64,000 nt of DNA, from the NCBI GenBank assembly GCA_961205875.1, contig OY540809.1:27974267-28038266 (forward strand). Reading direction: 5' to 3'. Made by a program: the position numbers and the translations under genes. The first letter of the stretch is position 1; every line of letters begins with the position of its first letter. This document shows, in pieces, positions 1 to 13,534 of this stretch. Below the pieces are notes generated by a model, which was given only the letters and a program-made list of their open reading frames with translations, was not told the origin of the DNA and did not search any database. The stretch is from Sialis fuliginosa (lineage: Eukaryota > Arthropoda > Insecta > Megaloptera > Sialidae).

Positions 1-217
1 AAAATAATTATTTATATCCTTTTATCTTTATATTAATTTATATTAATTTTCGTATTTTTTTAAAATCAAGCATATTTGTGAGATTGCATTTAAAAAGATT
101 ACCTTTATAATAGACAGAGATGTATAAAAATATTTAGGAAACCCCAATAATTAAAATATATTGAAAATATTACAATCGTTTTAGCGTTCGTTTTTCTGTA
201 GTATAGGGTTATTTTAA
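1..217. other. AT-rich sequence, nothing recognised
   Basis: No open frame, RNA gene or repeat end was recognised before the TTAA at 214-217 that borders the next element. Confidence 0.5.
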
Positions 218-1382
218 CCCTTAACTGGTATCGTAAATTTTACAAACGTAACGTATCGTGGGGTATTTGCGGCCCCCATTGAAGATGGCAAGCTAGTTTC
301 AATAATGAGACTGGAATACACTTTATAAATGGTAAATAATACACCCATTTAATGTAATCAACTAGCTTTACCATTATTTTTAGGTACCTACAAAAACTCT
401 AAATAATTCGGGCAAGACATACACGAGTGTATGTCATAAGGGTTCCGAAGTACGTATTACGTGAAATGTTTGGAACCACTTACAGGTGCATTTTTAAATT
501 AGTAAAAAATATAAAAAAGTGTCAAGTTCTACTAATTGAGATCTATATTTTGACACCTCACTTGCCTAGATATTAAAATAAAAAAATCTATGACGCCCCT
601 CCCTATAATTCCAAAATTTAAAATTATATTGTTGACTTTAGTATTTGTCGTTGGTAGTCCCACCAAAGCCTCGTTAGAGGGAGGGGGGGCAAAATAAAAT
701 ACAGCTTTTAGCCCCCTACAGGCGCCATTTTTGAGTTAAAAAAAAATAAAAAATATGGTCAAATTCTACTAATTGAGATGTACATTTTGACATGGTATAC
801 AATTTTTTTTTTTTTTTGGATTTGCTTTAAAGCCCCTACAGGCACTATTTTTGATTTAGAAGAAAAATAGAAAAAGGGTCAAATTCCGCTTGTTTGGTTA
901 TACATTTTAACGTGCCACATGCCTTGGTATAAAAAAATATTTTTTTACTTAGCTTTAGTCTCTTATTGCCCCTCCTGAAATATTATTTATTCAATAAATT
1001 TGTACATATTTTACTAGAGAGTGTCATTTTACATGTCAATAAAAATTTCAAGTTTCTAGCTTATATAGTTTACGAGCTATTTAGCTTTGAGTGAAAAGGA
1101 CGGACGACAAAGTGAGATTAATAGGGTTTCTTCGGAACCCTAAAAATTAATTTTTAGGAAAATTTTTAACAAAAATATATTTCTTTCTTATCTAATATGA
1201 ACTTGCAAAAAAAGCATGTTTCTATGCCTCTAATTAACAATTTAAAAAAATCAACTGGTATCGTGGAGGCTAACCGGCCCTTAACACGCACGTACCTCCG
1301 TTCCTGAAGGTGTTAAAACGTCGAACGAGTCGCGACGTAATGAGATTATTTAAATGGCGGGTGCGCACGACCGAATCAATAT
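218..1382 (+). mobile_element. Dispersed element Y, copy 1 (interrupted)
   Basis: It begins directly after TTAA (214-217) with CCCTTAACTGGTATCG. The same sequence recurs at 10027-10550 in the same orientation, including a shared tail ending near CCGAATCAA. Copy 1 is split by a foreign segment at about 405-1146: the second copy runs on without a break where this one is interrupted (both read CTACAAAAACTCTAAA just before the break). A TTAA border would suit a piggyBac-like non-autonomous element, but no matching right end was found, so the class is open. Confidence 0.6.
405..1146 (+). mobile_element. Dispersed element X, copy 1, nested in element Y
   Basis: It ends with GGGTTTCTTCGGAACCCTAAA, and an inverted match to this end (AAGGGTTCCGAAG) lies near 438. 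A small hairpin (GACATACAC/GTGTATGTC) lies just before that. The inside holds degenerate repeats of about 110-130 bp, each with a CCCCTACAGGCGCC-like box and a later TCAAATTCTACTAATTGAG-like box. Related copies lie at 27816-28693 and 62785-63085. No coding capacity was seen. Confidence 0.6.
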
Positions 1383-3336
1383 TTTCGAGAAAATTACTAC
1401 GATAAGTAAAAGCATTAATTAAAAAAAAAACAATATAAAACGTACAAGCCATAATATAAAATACCTGTTTTAATTTCATGTATTAATTTTTATTTAAAAA
1501 AATAATATAGCCTTCAACTATGTTTGGTTACTGAATATTACAAAAATAACCAAATTAAAATATCTAAATGATAATTTTAATTTCGGAAAGAGTAATCAAA
1601 TAATAATTGGATTAAATGAAAATTTTTAACTTCCAATAACAAAATTATAAACAAATTAAATTTATAATGCCAGACTTTAACAATTGTACAACATTTAAAA
1701 CAATTGCAGACGCAATTAGACAACTGTCTAAAAAATAATTACATTTTACATCAAGTAAATAATCCCACTGAAAAGATTACTATTTAGAACTACTTAGCAA
1801 CATATACGTTTTATTAAATTGGTTTGGTTGCTGTTACTAGATAAATGAATCTACCCCAGAATTGTTTTATAACAATTAATTATAATTAAAAATGTGAAAT
1901 ATTGCGGTTATCATTTTATTTGTTATTGTTTTAATTATCTCAGTTAAGATCCACTTATTTTAGTGAAATTCGAATGTTCTCAGTTATTATAAGGCTCTCT
2001 TTGAGATAAATAAAAAAAACAGTAATGAAAATCAAAAGGATTTCTTTATAATGCCCTTTTTCTGAATATTTCACCAACTTGAATTTTGATATAAGAAAAT
2101 AAAAATAAATTAACAAAATTTAAAAAAATTATTCGTCAAAACGGGATTCACCCATAGCATGAACCTATATAATAATTAATGTACTTAATTTTCAACAATC
2201 CTTGTAAATACCTTATATTTAGATGCCTCTGTTTACAATTTCTCATTAGTTGAAATGTATATTGCACATAATTATATTATTATATACATATGTATAATTT
2301 ATATGATAATCTAATGGAATTTCTCGGAAATATTCTAGGATTTGTACTAAAAGGGAGTAAATTCGCCAAATAGTGTTTAAGAGAGTTTAAAAATTATTCA
2401 CTAGTAGGCACCTACTCTGAAATAATAATTTACTGAAACAGGTGTTTGAAGTGATAGTATATAGATTATAGACATAAAAATGGCATTTTAAAATCACTCC
2501 GATTTAAACAAAAAATATTGTAACTGCTATGTTTTCTGTCAAAAATACAAGTGCTAAGTTAAAAATAAAATCCGTTTAGTAGTTACTGAAAAAATCGTGT
2601 ACAGACAGACAAACAGACAAACGCGGCGTGGAACTTCATTTTATACTTTGCAGTATGCATAGATTTTTTACACGATTGCACGATACGAGGTGTTAAGAAA
2701 ATAACGAAAAAAATAAAAACATATACATAGTATGAATCCGAAAATCAATTCTTCCAAACATTAACCGTTTTTGTTTCTTACAGTACCGTTTTTATTTTGT
2801 ATGTTCTAAAAGAAATAGAAATATGTAATACCGTTGAAGAATCGTGCCCGAGATAAGAGCAGATTTTGATTGCACTACCTTTAAAACGTAAAGAAAAGTT
2901 GATTTTCGAATAGCGACTGTCTGTGTGTCTGCATGTAGAATTTTCTTTCGTTCACGATAACGGTTGTAAAAATGCACCGATTTGAATTATTTTTGGGTAA
3001 AATGTTTGTCTCAATGAGTACTCTTATTATTTGTACGTGCCTAAACAGCTATTGAAGAGGTGAAAACCACCTTCAAAATTTAAATTTTAAATACGTCACC
3101 AATAATTCATGTTCCCTTGGAAACAAATACAACTAAATTCAATTTGTCAAATTAGTTATTAATTGAAATTTTTCATACATTAAAAAATATTTAAAAAGAT
3201 ATTAAAGAACATGGAAGTCATGTATGGTTCTCCATACCGTTATATAATATACTAGACGACGATAATTTCCCAGAACAATACAAGTCTACCACTATCCATA
3301 AGTGGTCCAAGACAAAAATAAAATAATCATTGCATT

Positions 3337-3340
<4 letters not shown>
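1383..3340. other. AT-rich non-coding stretch
   Basis: No credible exon was found. Around 2560-2640 there is a fragment of the common insect repeat type with a run of ACAGACAGACAAACAG followed by a CGCGG box. The rest is unrecognised. Confidence 0.4.

Positions 3341-3369
<29 letters not shown>
3341..3369 (+). repeat. (AC)n microsatellite
   Basis: A pure AC dinucleotide run of 29 bases. Confidence 0.95.
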
Positions 3370-3372
<3 letters not shown>

Positions 3373-5400
3373 CAGCAAGTTCAGGTGAGGCGCACAGAGA
3401 GAGGTATACATACCGAGTACTGGGATATGAAAGACCGCAAGATGTTAGCATGAATATTACAGTACCTCATGAAATATGAACAGAGAACGCGGGCGGCTTT
3501 TACACTAAGGCCCCCGCCAAGTGGCTGACGTCGGTACTTACCCGGGGGACCAATACAGTCACTGAACGTACTACACCGACCAATTATTGCATCGTGAATT
3601 CAACGTACTTGATGTAATTGTTTGCATATTTCACGTTTGTTTTGTGATCATTTGATGATGATAGAGTTCTTTTAATGTTTTGACCGAGAGGCTATCCTAT
3701 TGACGAAAAAAAGATTGATACGCTCAGTTTTCATTAAAAATGTCGATATAAAAAACCGTGTGTTTACAAAATTTAAAAAAAAAGAACACTAAATATTAAC
3801 ACTTCGAATCCTGAGCTCCTGGACTTGCTTGCAACGTGACCCTGAGCTTTTGAGCAACAGGCCGGTATGCCGGCCATTCGGGTTATACAAGCGTTGTGAC
3901 CCGGGATTATTATTAAATTTTTTATTTCACGAGTATATAACACTTTATTATAGAAACATAATTGTCATGAAAACCTACAATACAATTAATAAGGTTATCG
4001 CCAGAATTCAGCAGATGCAGAATGATCCAAAAATCTAGTTCCAACCAGATATAGCTGGATCTAATTATATCTGATCCTTAAGGGAAATGTTTTGACCTTT
4101 TGAACCATAAGCTCCTGAGCAACAGGGTGTATATCGGGTATATACATTATTATTTCAGACCGGTGAACCCGCCAATAGGGTTCAAAGTTAATAAATAGTA
4201 TCTTACACATTTTTAATAAGTAATTACAATTGCTTAGTTAGTATCATTGTAATACAGGATGATTCAGAACTAGCGTGTCAAGCTCTTTAAGCTGATTGAG
4301 AAAGTTATTTTAAGAAAATAAGTTGATATGAACATGTGTCTGGAAATACTTAATGAAGGAGTTACAACCCCTCAAAGATTATTTCTAAAAATAGTGTTAA
4401 TTCGTTATCTAGAGAACATATTGCAGTATAGTCATGAAAGTCGGTACATAGTTGAGCATTAATAATACTGACAATTTTTCATAACATTATATCGGAAGAG
4501 TATATGAGCATTTTATTTTGTCTTATATATTACTTTTGTTTGTTTTTTAACGGTCACATATATATAACTTTATTTAAATATTTTTAAACCCCATTATGAA
4601 AATTAATTTTTTAAAACTGTAACAACCACAAGGTTTAAAATGTGTTTTTTCCGATCTATAAACGACCATTTTATAATGTATTACTATATTCTATAGTTTT
4701 AAATTTTCTCCTTGTTTTTTGACTTTCTTATGAGTATAATCCAGTTCAATGAATTTGTTTTATGATAAGATATCAAATAACTCTGTGAAAAAATTTAAAC
4801 TGAAACTTACATCAGCAGAAGTTGCCTAAAAAATGTTTATGCTTCAAAAATTAATAATCGATCACTATAGAAAGTATAGATTTCAATCTTTTATATGTTT
4901 TTTTTTATTTATGTACGACCACTGTACGACCCTTTTTATCATATTGCAGTGCTTGAATATTGTTATTTTTTTCTTGAAATATTTTGATCCCTTTATTATT
5001 TTGATAATAATAATAAAATAAATAAATGGTGTGCTAATAACTTCTAGAATTTTCGTTTCATTATATTATGTAACATGTATGTACATGATCAATGTTTTGT
5101 TACAGGCATCGTCAGATGGAACACAACGCACCGGACAATTATTGGTAATTATTTGATTTTATTAAAATATAATTCCAACATTTTAAAATATATTTAGCGG
5201 GGTCGTTGTCTATGTATATTATTTTTATGCCAGAATAATTAAGAGAAATAAATAATAACTATACTAGTCACGAATAAATGAGTGCCAAGAATTGCCTTAA
5301 GACATTTTTTGATATAATCTATATATATATACATTATGCAATGTAGTAGCTTCGGTAGTTTGAAATAAATTTAAAAGATATAAAGGTAATAGGTATTAAA
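3370..5400. other. Non-coding stretch with a GC-richer block
   Basis: A GC-richer block lies at about 3480-3560 (GCGGGCGGC, CCCCCGCC, CCCGGGGG). It shows no open frame of note. At 3820-4200 the phrase 'gagcaacagg' occurs twice near CCGG-containing boxes, which suggests an old unclassified repeat. No gene is supported. Confidence 0.35.
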
Positions 5401-5402
5401 TA

Positions 5403-5954
5403 AGGTACTGGCACCAGTTATAGCCGCTATAAGAGCAAGGTTTACTGTTTTTGTGGTTGACGAGCTTCTTTTTTATAATTCTCATGAACTCATGATACTA
5501 ATAAAACAAGTAACTATTTATTTAATCAATTTAATTACCAAAGTCCGCACATATAGTTTTTTTTAATTAAAGCCTTTTATTTTGTTTATATTTTTTCTCC
5601 AGTAATGGATAAAGTAAAACCAGTAATGAGCACGCAGTGATTACAAAATGATAAGTACTACGACACAAAAGATATAAAAGAATGAACCGTTAAATTTGAA
5701 ATAATATAAATCAGTTGCTATGATAATATAATAATTAATTAATTAATTATAATAATTATTAGTTTAAATGTCCACTATTTTGACACCTATTAGGCGATTG
5801 TCATCAAATCACGCTGTAAGACAATTAAATGTACATACATAGATTAATAATCAGAAATGGTAGTAATCAAATATCAAAAAATATTTCTAATTCAGTACAT
5901 TTAATTAAAAAATAGCCATTACTGGGGTCATATCTAAGACTGTTGCCAGTACCT
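5403..5954 (-). mobile_element. MITE family A, copy 1
   Basis: It has terminal inverted repeats AGGTACTGGCACCAGT and ACTGTTGCCAGTACCT, and both ends abut TA (5401-5402 and 5955-5956). Length is 552 bp with no coding capacity. It is the reverse complement of the copies at 13.5, 30.2 and 49.7 kb, judged by the CAGTCTTGG-type end. The TA duplication suggests mobilisation by a Tc1/mariner-type transposase, which is inference. Confidence 0.85.
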
Positions 5955-6003
5955 TATATTAATATTGATTGCAGATAAATTTGTCTAACGTGTTTCGTGA
6001 CGT

Positions 6004-6194
6004 ATTAATATTATAAATGCGAAAGTAACTCTTGCTGTCTGTCTGTTTATTTGTTACCTTTCACGGCTAAACCATTGAACTGATCTTGATAAAATTTGGC
6101 AGAAAGGACATATGCTACATTGCATCCAGAAAAATATATAGGTTAAAAAAAAATACAAACTCCACGCGGACGATGTCGCGCGGGTAACAGCTAG
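6004..6194 (+). mobile_element. Short Helitron-like or SINE-like fragment
   Basis: It starts with TATTAATATTATAAATGCG, has a CTGTCTGTCTG run, the phrase 'ggctaaaccattgaactgat', and ends CGCGCGGGTAACAGCTAG followed by T. A CTAG end preceded by a GC-rich tract that can form a small CGCG hairpin fits a Helitron 3' end. This type of repeat is widespread in Lepidoptera and some other insects. The class remains uncertain. Confidence 0.5.
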
Positions 6195-7153
6195 TTGATA
6201 ATAAATCGCTTGCTCCTTACTTTTGACTATAACCCTGTATATGCGAACATGATCTCACAGTTGCTCTAGTATTCAATAACCACAAACCTCAAGCAACTGA
6301 TGCATGAAATTCTATAAGCTACGCATTAGTAATTAATCGTTAATTATATTACTAGCTGTAGAGATTATTTCTAACTAAAAATACTACAGTAACCAATTAT
6401 TGCCTCGCGAATTCTGCCACTCGTTTATGTTTACATGTCTCAGTTTTCTTCTGATGATTTATTCGCCAACTCGACTCGTTCATTGTAACCGAGCACACAA
6501 CCTCCGTCCCATTCCCCCCCACCTTTCCCCCTCCACACGCACATTTTTGTTGAATTAATTAGACGATATTTGTTTATTCTGTAACGGGATGCTTTTAGTT
6601 AATGACGTTGATTTATTGCTGCCCGGTTCCTTTTTATTTTTCTGTATGTGTTTGAAGTTTTACAAAGTTTGCGTAGCTGTAATATAGAAGGTAGTCGTTT
6701 ATGGAAGATCAGATAATATTTTTATCTAAGTTTTACAGTCATCCTTTATGTAGTTTTATAAAACTCACTCGTGCTCGGGAAAACATTTTAATGTCTGTTT
6801 TTGAATGTTTTGTATAATAATAAATAATGTGGAACAAACTTTCATTATGTTCTTTATTATATCTACTTCATATTGATGTAACAATTAACATTTCAGTAAA
6901 AACAAATGTTATTAGAAAACTGTTTCTTATAACCTTATTCCAGTTTGGAATATATTATACGTTTTTTAAATCATATAGACTGGCTGTTCGTTTTCTCTCT
7001 AAATGTTTAACATATATGAATTCAACCAAATCATGAAATTTTTTGTCGGTAGTTCTAAATAACTTACAGCAAAAAGCTTCATATATTAACATATAATGAA
7101 CATTTTTAATATACAACACAATATCGATAAAAAGATTGGCATACTTACTTACG
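6195..7153. other. Non-coding stretch
   Basis: A pyrimidine-rich block lies at about 6500-6545 (runs of C and CCCCCTCC). Short open frames such as 6827-7036 have AT-driven composition and no recognisable domain. No gene is supported. Confidence 0.4.
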
Positions 7154-8524
7154 GCCGGAATTTACAATTTTATTCCGGTTCCGGTTCCGGCCGGAACTAG
7201 AAAATTCCGGCCGGCCCCGCCGGAATTTTTAATTTTTTTTCTATATTCTACTATTGGAACACAATTAAGTCGTTAAGTATTACCTAAATTTATGTCCTAG
7301 TCAAAGTGATACTTTAGTTCCACTTAACCTGAAAACTGTACACAAAAATGAATATTGTAAACATTTTTGATAAAATTATTGATGGCAATGCTGCAGATAT
7401 CATAGGTATATTAGTTTATGGCATTTCAAGCCAAGTTTATTATAGATATAACCATTTTCAAATCAAAATTAACCTTTTTAAAACTGTTTAATATAGCCTC
7501 CAGTATATGCTTTTATAACTCGTTTGAAAAATAGACTTGAATATTTATATGACATGTTAGTAGTATTTTTTTAAACTAATATAAAAAAGAACAAAAATTA
7601 TAATACTTTGAAATTTCATATATTTAATATAGGTATTAATAATTGCTCTTTTTGCGTATAACTTGCTCCTCTCTTTTATCGCTTGTGACATTTCTATGTA
7701 TTACTGGATATTTTTTGGATGATCAATGCATAATTTATATCCAAAATTAATTATATTGACATAAACCAAGGTTTAATTACCTTGATAATAAGATAGACCT
7801 GTGAGATAGACGTAAAATTTAGGTTCAACTTAAGACTAAGGAACACTTAGATAAGGAACAGAAATAAGTTTAAGTAGTGACTAGTGAGACCGGGTATAAG
7901 AGATTCTCAAATAACAGTATTTTTGTAAAAAAAATAAAAATATTAATATAATTTTATATTTTATTTTTAATGGAAATAAATATTTCATAACACAAAAACA
8001 ATTGTTTTACTTTATATTTTAGATATATTTAATTAAAATGATTACATTAATTAACTATCATAAAATAAATTTTTAGTAATACAAGATATGTAATAAAAAT
8101 GATATTTAATTATTATATCTTTTATATTTATCTTTTTTGGAAAAATAATAGTTGTTCCCCATTTATGGGTAACATTTTAGATATATTTAATTATTTCTAA
8201 ATATCTGATTTACCACCTTCGATTTTATCCTTTTATAATTTATAATCGAAAAGAACGTATGATAAACATTTTATTACAAATAACAATTTTGTAGAATGTA
8301 ATGTATCTGATTCCTACACTATTTAAAATAATTAATTGTATTGATATAAAACGTAACCTATGTATAAAATATTTTTATTTCTATTCTTTATTTGTTAATA
8401 TTTCATACAGAATTTTTTTGAAAAAATTCCGGTTTCGGCCGGAATTCCGGCCGGATTTTTTCCATGAATTCCGGTAATTCCGGTTCCGGCCGGAACTCAA
8501 AATTTCAGTTCCGGTACACCCCTA
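7154..8524. mobile_element. CCGG-rich-ended, hAT-like element, left end unresolved
   Basis: The left part (7154-7230) and the right part (8427-8524) both carry repeated TTCCGGCCGGAA-like boxes in an otherwise AT-rich element. The right end reads CCGGTACACCCCTA, which in reverse is TAGGGGTGTACCGG, a hAT-type terminus. No matching left terminus or 8 bp duplication was found, so the left edge is approximate. No transposase was seen. Confidence 0.5.
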
Positions 8525-8525
8525 G

Positions 8526-8913
8526 TAGTGTATACTATATTTATTATATAAGGCTTTTATGCTTAGGAGAGTTGTTTAATTTACACATTGATATTTTTTT
8601 GTCTGTGGTATTTCATATAGAAATATTTTGTATTACTATTATAATGGCAAATAATTATTGTTTCATTTGTAGTGAAACTTTATAATTTTTACGACACTCG
8701 ACATGTTCTGTCACAGTATTTACATTTTTGTTTTGCCACTCGATAAAGTTTCACTACAAATGAAACAATAATTATTTGCCATTATAATAGTAATACAAAA
8801 TATTTCTATATGAAATACCACAGACAAAAAAATATGAATGTGTAAATTAAACAACTCTCCTAAGCATAAAAGCCTTATATTATGTATATAAGTATGCATA
8901 TTAGTATACACTA
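8526..8913. repeat. Large near-perfect inverted repeat (hairpin)
   Basis: The arms are 8547-8683 and 8743-8879, each 137 bp and almost perfect complements, around a 59 bp spacer. Short outer arms (TAGTGTATACTA at 8526 and TAGTATACACTA at 8902) extend the symmetry. It could be a foldback transposon or a source of long hairpin RNA. No coding capacity. Confidence 0.9.
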
Positions 8914-9448
8914 GGTACTGTACGTTACATGTAGTGTAGTACGCGCTTTACTCCAATTTTTCTCAGCCGTATATCTCGAGAACTATTGCTCCTAAGGAAA
9001 TTTTGTATAGGAATTTTTGTGTGTAAAATTAGCTAAAAACAAATTTTATACATAATAACTAAAATTGTCGTAAGACCAATAGTTTACAAGATATTTGGAA
9101 AAACACGATTTTCGCGACCTTTGACCTTGAATAACTTTTTTTGCGCACACGATTTCGCAATGGACTTTTCACACGTTATTTATTATGCCCAAATAAAGAT
9201 AATCCCGATGAGAAAACTTCACTTGGATTTCATTCGCACAACCAGCGTTTTTTCGCCTTATTTTCCTGGGCTATATCTTATTATACTGTGAGAAAATGTA
9301 TCCAGTAAATATTTTTCATAAAAAAATTTTCATGTTTTGGCAGAATCAAATTTTAATTCTCGATAAGAAAATTCACAAGTAAACACTGCTAAATATAAGA
9401 TATAAGACAAAACAATTCGAAATAGATGATAATATAGGTATAAGTATA

Positions 9449-9672
9449 TATAAATAAAAACAAACTTGTTTGTCTAAACGTCAAAATTTATTCAAGAAAA
9501 GGTAATCGCAAGCTTTCGATTCACAGAATCATCGTCAGGCTATTAATAAAGATTTAAATGTGAGAACGATGTTGTTATCTCATTCATGATGAATCTGTGA
9601 ATCGAAAGCTTGCGATTACCTTTTTTAAAATAAATTTTGACGTTTAGACAAACAAGTTTGTTTTTATTTATA
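9449..9672. repeat. Inverted-repeat element with arms of about 80 bp
   Basis: The left arm begins ATAAATAAAAACAAACTTG. The right arm ends with its reverse complement near 9672. The inner ends carry TCGAAAGCTTGCGATTACC and its complement. The centre includes GATGAATCTGTGAATCG. A half-copy lies at about 22740-22845. Confidence 0.85.
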
Positions 9673-10022
9673 TTTAACGTCACTACAATTATATTATATA
9701 AGTATATATATATATTTTTTGTTTAGATAAATGACCATTTTATATTATTTTGCTGATAGTATTTATATTGGGATTGTAAGGTCAAATAAAATATTCTTAT
9801 AATTGAAGTAGAAGCATAAAAAATTAGCGCTTTATTATTATTATTTTTCGGAATATTGTCAAAATCATTCCATCTTCAGTGCATACATCCTTAGTAATTA
9901 TACATATAAATTTACAGCTAAAAATTAACATATAATATAATTGAAAATATATATATAAAATATATAAAATAATATATATAAAATATATATATATATAAAG
10001 GCAAAACACAACGTTTGTCAAC
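9673..10022. other. Very AT-rich stretch
   Basis: Dominated by TATA-type simple sequence (for example 9945-10000). No gene is supported. Confidence 0.5.
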
Positions 10023-10026
10023 TTAA

Positions 10027-10550
10027 TCCTTAACTGGTATCGTAAATTTTACAAACGTAACTGATATCGTGGGGTATTTGCGGTTCCCACTGAAGATTAG
10101 CTAATTTCAATAATGAGAAAGGAATGGTAAATAATACACTCATTTTATGTTATCAACTAGCTTTAATTACCATTAAGTTACATTTTTTTTGGATATTTTT
10201 AGGTACCTACAAAAACTCTAAAATATCAAATTTAGGAAAGTTTTTAAAAAAATATTTTTTCTTTCTTATCTAATATGAACTAATTAAGCAAAAAAAAAAA
10301 AAACAGATTTATATGTCTCTAATTAACAATTAAAAACAAAAATCAACTGATATCGTGAGGGCTGACCGGCCTTTAATACGTACGTACCTCCATTCCTGAA
10401 GGTGTTAAAACGCCGAACATCCGACACTCGTCGCGAATCGGAGCGTAATGAAATTACTTAAAATGGCAGGTGCGTACGGTACTTAAATTTTTAGAAAAAC
10501 ATCAAAACATAACCTGTTGGTTCGGCTTGCCCCCACGATACCATATAACC
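10027..10550 (+). mobile_element. Dispersed element Y, copy 2 (uninterrupted)
   Basis: It follows TTAA (10023-10026) with TCCTTAACTGGTATCG and ends near CACGATACCATATAACC, giving an imperfect inverted match between the ends (TGGTATCGT and ACGATACCA). It is collinear with 218-1382 apart from the insertion in that copy and a deletion near its right end. Non-coding. Confidence 0.6.
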
Positions 10551-13534
10551 GAATCAACACACCACACATTTTTAATTTCAATTAAATGTAATCGATGATT
10601 TCCGTATTAAAATCTAACTAAATCCACATCTGCATACATATGATCATTATTTTCTATCTTACAATTCAGCAAATTTCTGTTTTATCCACTTCGTTTCCGA
10701 TCTAATTAAATATTTCCAATTAGATCGCATGAACGTTTTATCAATTAATGATAAAAGGGTTCCAGGTTATTGAAAATACATTATTAATTAAATTGAAGCA
10801 CCGTTTAAAAGAGGCTACAATATTTCCAACGCATGTATGATCTTTCGATATTCATGCTTGGTCTAGATTTAAAGAAAATACGGAGCACAAGAAAGGAATT
10901 GATACATGTATGTAAAACAAATAATATCTACAATATAACTATAGTTTTATTATTTTATCAACAATAAGACGTCATAAAATAATTTGTCATCATATTGTCT
11001 ATAAATATACATTAATTAACTAATAAAAAGTTTAAAAAACATAATAACATAACATACATCTTTATATTTAAGTTATTTTTTTTAAATTATTATCACTAAT
11101 AAAGATATTTTGAAATAAAAAGAGTTAAATGTGAGTATTTTTTTCTAAAAAATAAAGCAAATCCATTTTTAAAATAATTTTCTCTATACTTATTATAAAT
11201 ATTATAAAGGTAACGTTCTTTTCTTTGTCAACTAAAAATACTTTTAAGTCACTCCAATTAAAAAAAATCAATTCTTGGTGATTTGCTGAAAGAAAAGTAT
11301 CTTAACATCAAAGAAATATAAGATAACAATTTCAAAATTCAGAAAAAGTGATTCTAATTTATAGAAGACAGTTCTAAGAAATAATTTATTCATTTATTAC
11401 ATTTACAGCGGAAATCATTGTCAACATTACATATGGATGGGTAGTAATGTAAAGGTGACAAGTTTTCATTGAAAAGTTTCATAACTTTTCAATTTTACTG
11501 AGTTTTCACTCGCCTGTAAAAATTTTCAAATTTTTGTAAATACTTTTTTTTTGGTTGGTAACATCATATTTCAATAAATTTTGAAAATGATTGATTCTTA
11601 TATTATCATTGAAAAGTTTCAAAATTTCAAGACAATCGAACATCAAGAAGTAAATGAAAAATTGGTTACAAGTTTTGATCGAAACGGACAAAGAAGCCAT
11701 GTTAATAAAATTGTAAAAAAATAAATAAATTGTGTAGGTATTACGTTATGATTTTACTTATAACATTACAATCTGAACTTTTCACCGACTTGAAACTTTT
11801 CATGATTTAAAAAAAAAACAATATTTTCATGAAATTTTACATCACTGGTTGGATAAAAGTATGTAACGACATAGTACTTTTGAAACTTTAAATCACAAAA
11901 ACTTGAAAATAGTATTAAAGTACATATATTATTATAATTTCAATAATTATATGTAATTTTAAACAAATTAAATAGATAGATAAGTAATTTTAGTTAATTA
12001 AGTAAAGTTTATGAAACATATGTTTTTATTTTACAGTTATCTGTAAATAAATCTATCCTTTCTACCATAAAATGAAGACTGTATTTTCATTTTGCCGTCA
12101 TAAATAAATTAAGCTGTTTACTTCAGTTCTTTCAATATATTCTTCTTTATTTAACAACAATCATTAAATTTAATAATCAACCATACAAGTATTCAGATGT
12201 TCAATTACATATTTTTTTCTCTAAAAAGCACAATTGCACCAATTTAACTTCAACAAGGCCCATTTACATAAATTATCATATTTCTGTTTTCTCTCAATTG
12301 GAAAACACCGTTTTCAATATTATTTTATAAATCTAATATTTTTCAGTTTGTTACCACATCGTACTTTAAAATTCAATACGGTATTCTTCGTAGTCACAAA
12401 TTGTTTCCAGTTATTTTGAACTAAGCCAGTGGTGTACCTACGATAAAGTATATTTTTGAAGTGAAACTTCTTTAGCGAGCTAGTGAATTGGAATGACCTC
12501 GACACGTATTAAAATAAATCGATATTTTTTCCTCGCTTTCGGTACGAAATAAGATAGTTTATGATCCAAAATAAATCCCTCTACAAGGATTATTCTGTAG
12601 TTCAATTTTTATTTCCCATTTAAATAACATGGAAATATTATTCTTTAGTACTAAAGTTGGTATTACTGATTCATGACGAGAATTTTTGAGGACGTAATTT
12701 TGTAGAGAAAAAAATTATGTTCTTGGTCATTCCTTTTCCGACAGCTCAGTAGTAGTTGTTATTGAATTGATATATAGAAAATTGACGTTAAAATATTGAT
12801 TTTTGTAAAACAAATCAATATTTAAAACGCTTATAAGTTTTAACTCATTGCATTTACACCTATTATTATAGAGAATTAAATTTCCTACAAAATTACCATT
12901 TAACTTATTTTTCGGGACGTTACTATATTTTATTGCTATAGTTTCTAAATTGTGTATAAGTCTTGCATCAACTGAAGGTCGCTAAAATTAATTTAAAAAA
13001 AACGTACGAGCATTAAAACAACTTTAGCGCGCGCTACTGAGTTCAACAATACCGTTATTATCTCATATTGATTTCAGATTTCTTTCTAAAGTATCATAAA
13101 TATGAAAGTTTTTATTTATGTTTTTTTGATTGAAAACGTCATTAGGGTTGAATGTGGGTTGATGATTTCTCTACTTCTATTGAGAAATTTACGAACATAT
13201 GCCCGTTAGCAAGATGAGTATCACATTGTAAAGAAGAAATATTCTTTGTGTTTCGTTTGTATTTAACAAAATAATAAGTCAATATTATTGGTGTAATTCA
13301 ACGTTATATATTACTTGGATTACAAGAAGCGAAGCATTTATAATTTAAATTACAATAAATGTCAAACTTGATGAGCCATATTTTATATAACTACGTAAAT
13401 TAAACGTGATTAAATACATTTTCATATAAATCTATATATTTATTAATAATTTTCTTCGATAAATAACATTTTCTTTAGTATTTCCTTTTTCCTGTTACCA
13501 AAATATTCTAATATAAGATTTATTTATTGTTATT
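10551..13534. other. Long AT-rich non-coding stretch
   Basis: No exon is supported. At 11460-11830 the phrase 'gaaaagtttca' recurs in both orientations, suggesting an old repeat. At 12426 a CAGTGGTGTACC start resembles a hAT end, but no partner end was found. The rest is unrecognised. Confidence 0.35.

Noticed and set aside
8464..8911. Two nearly identical short proteins on opposite strands (8464-8685 and 8720-8911)
   Set aside because: They are the two arms of one large inverted repeat, not a duplicated gene.
8525..8938. GTAGTGTA at 8525-8532 and 8931-8938 as an 8 bp target duplication of the palindrome
   Set aside because: The sequence between has no matching terminal repeats next to these 8-mers, so it may be chance.
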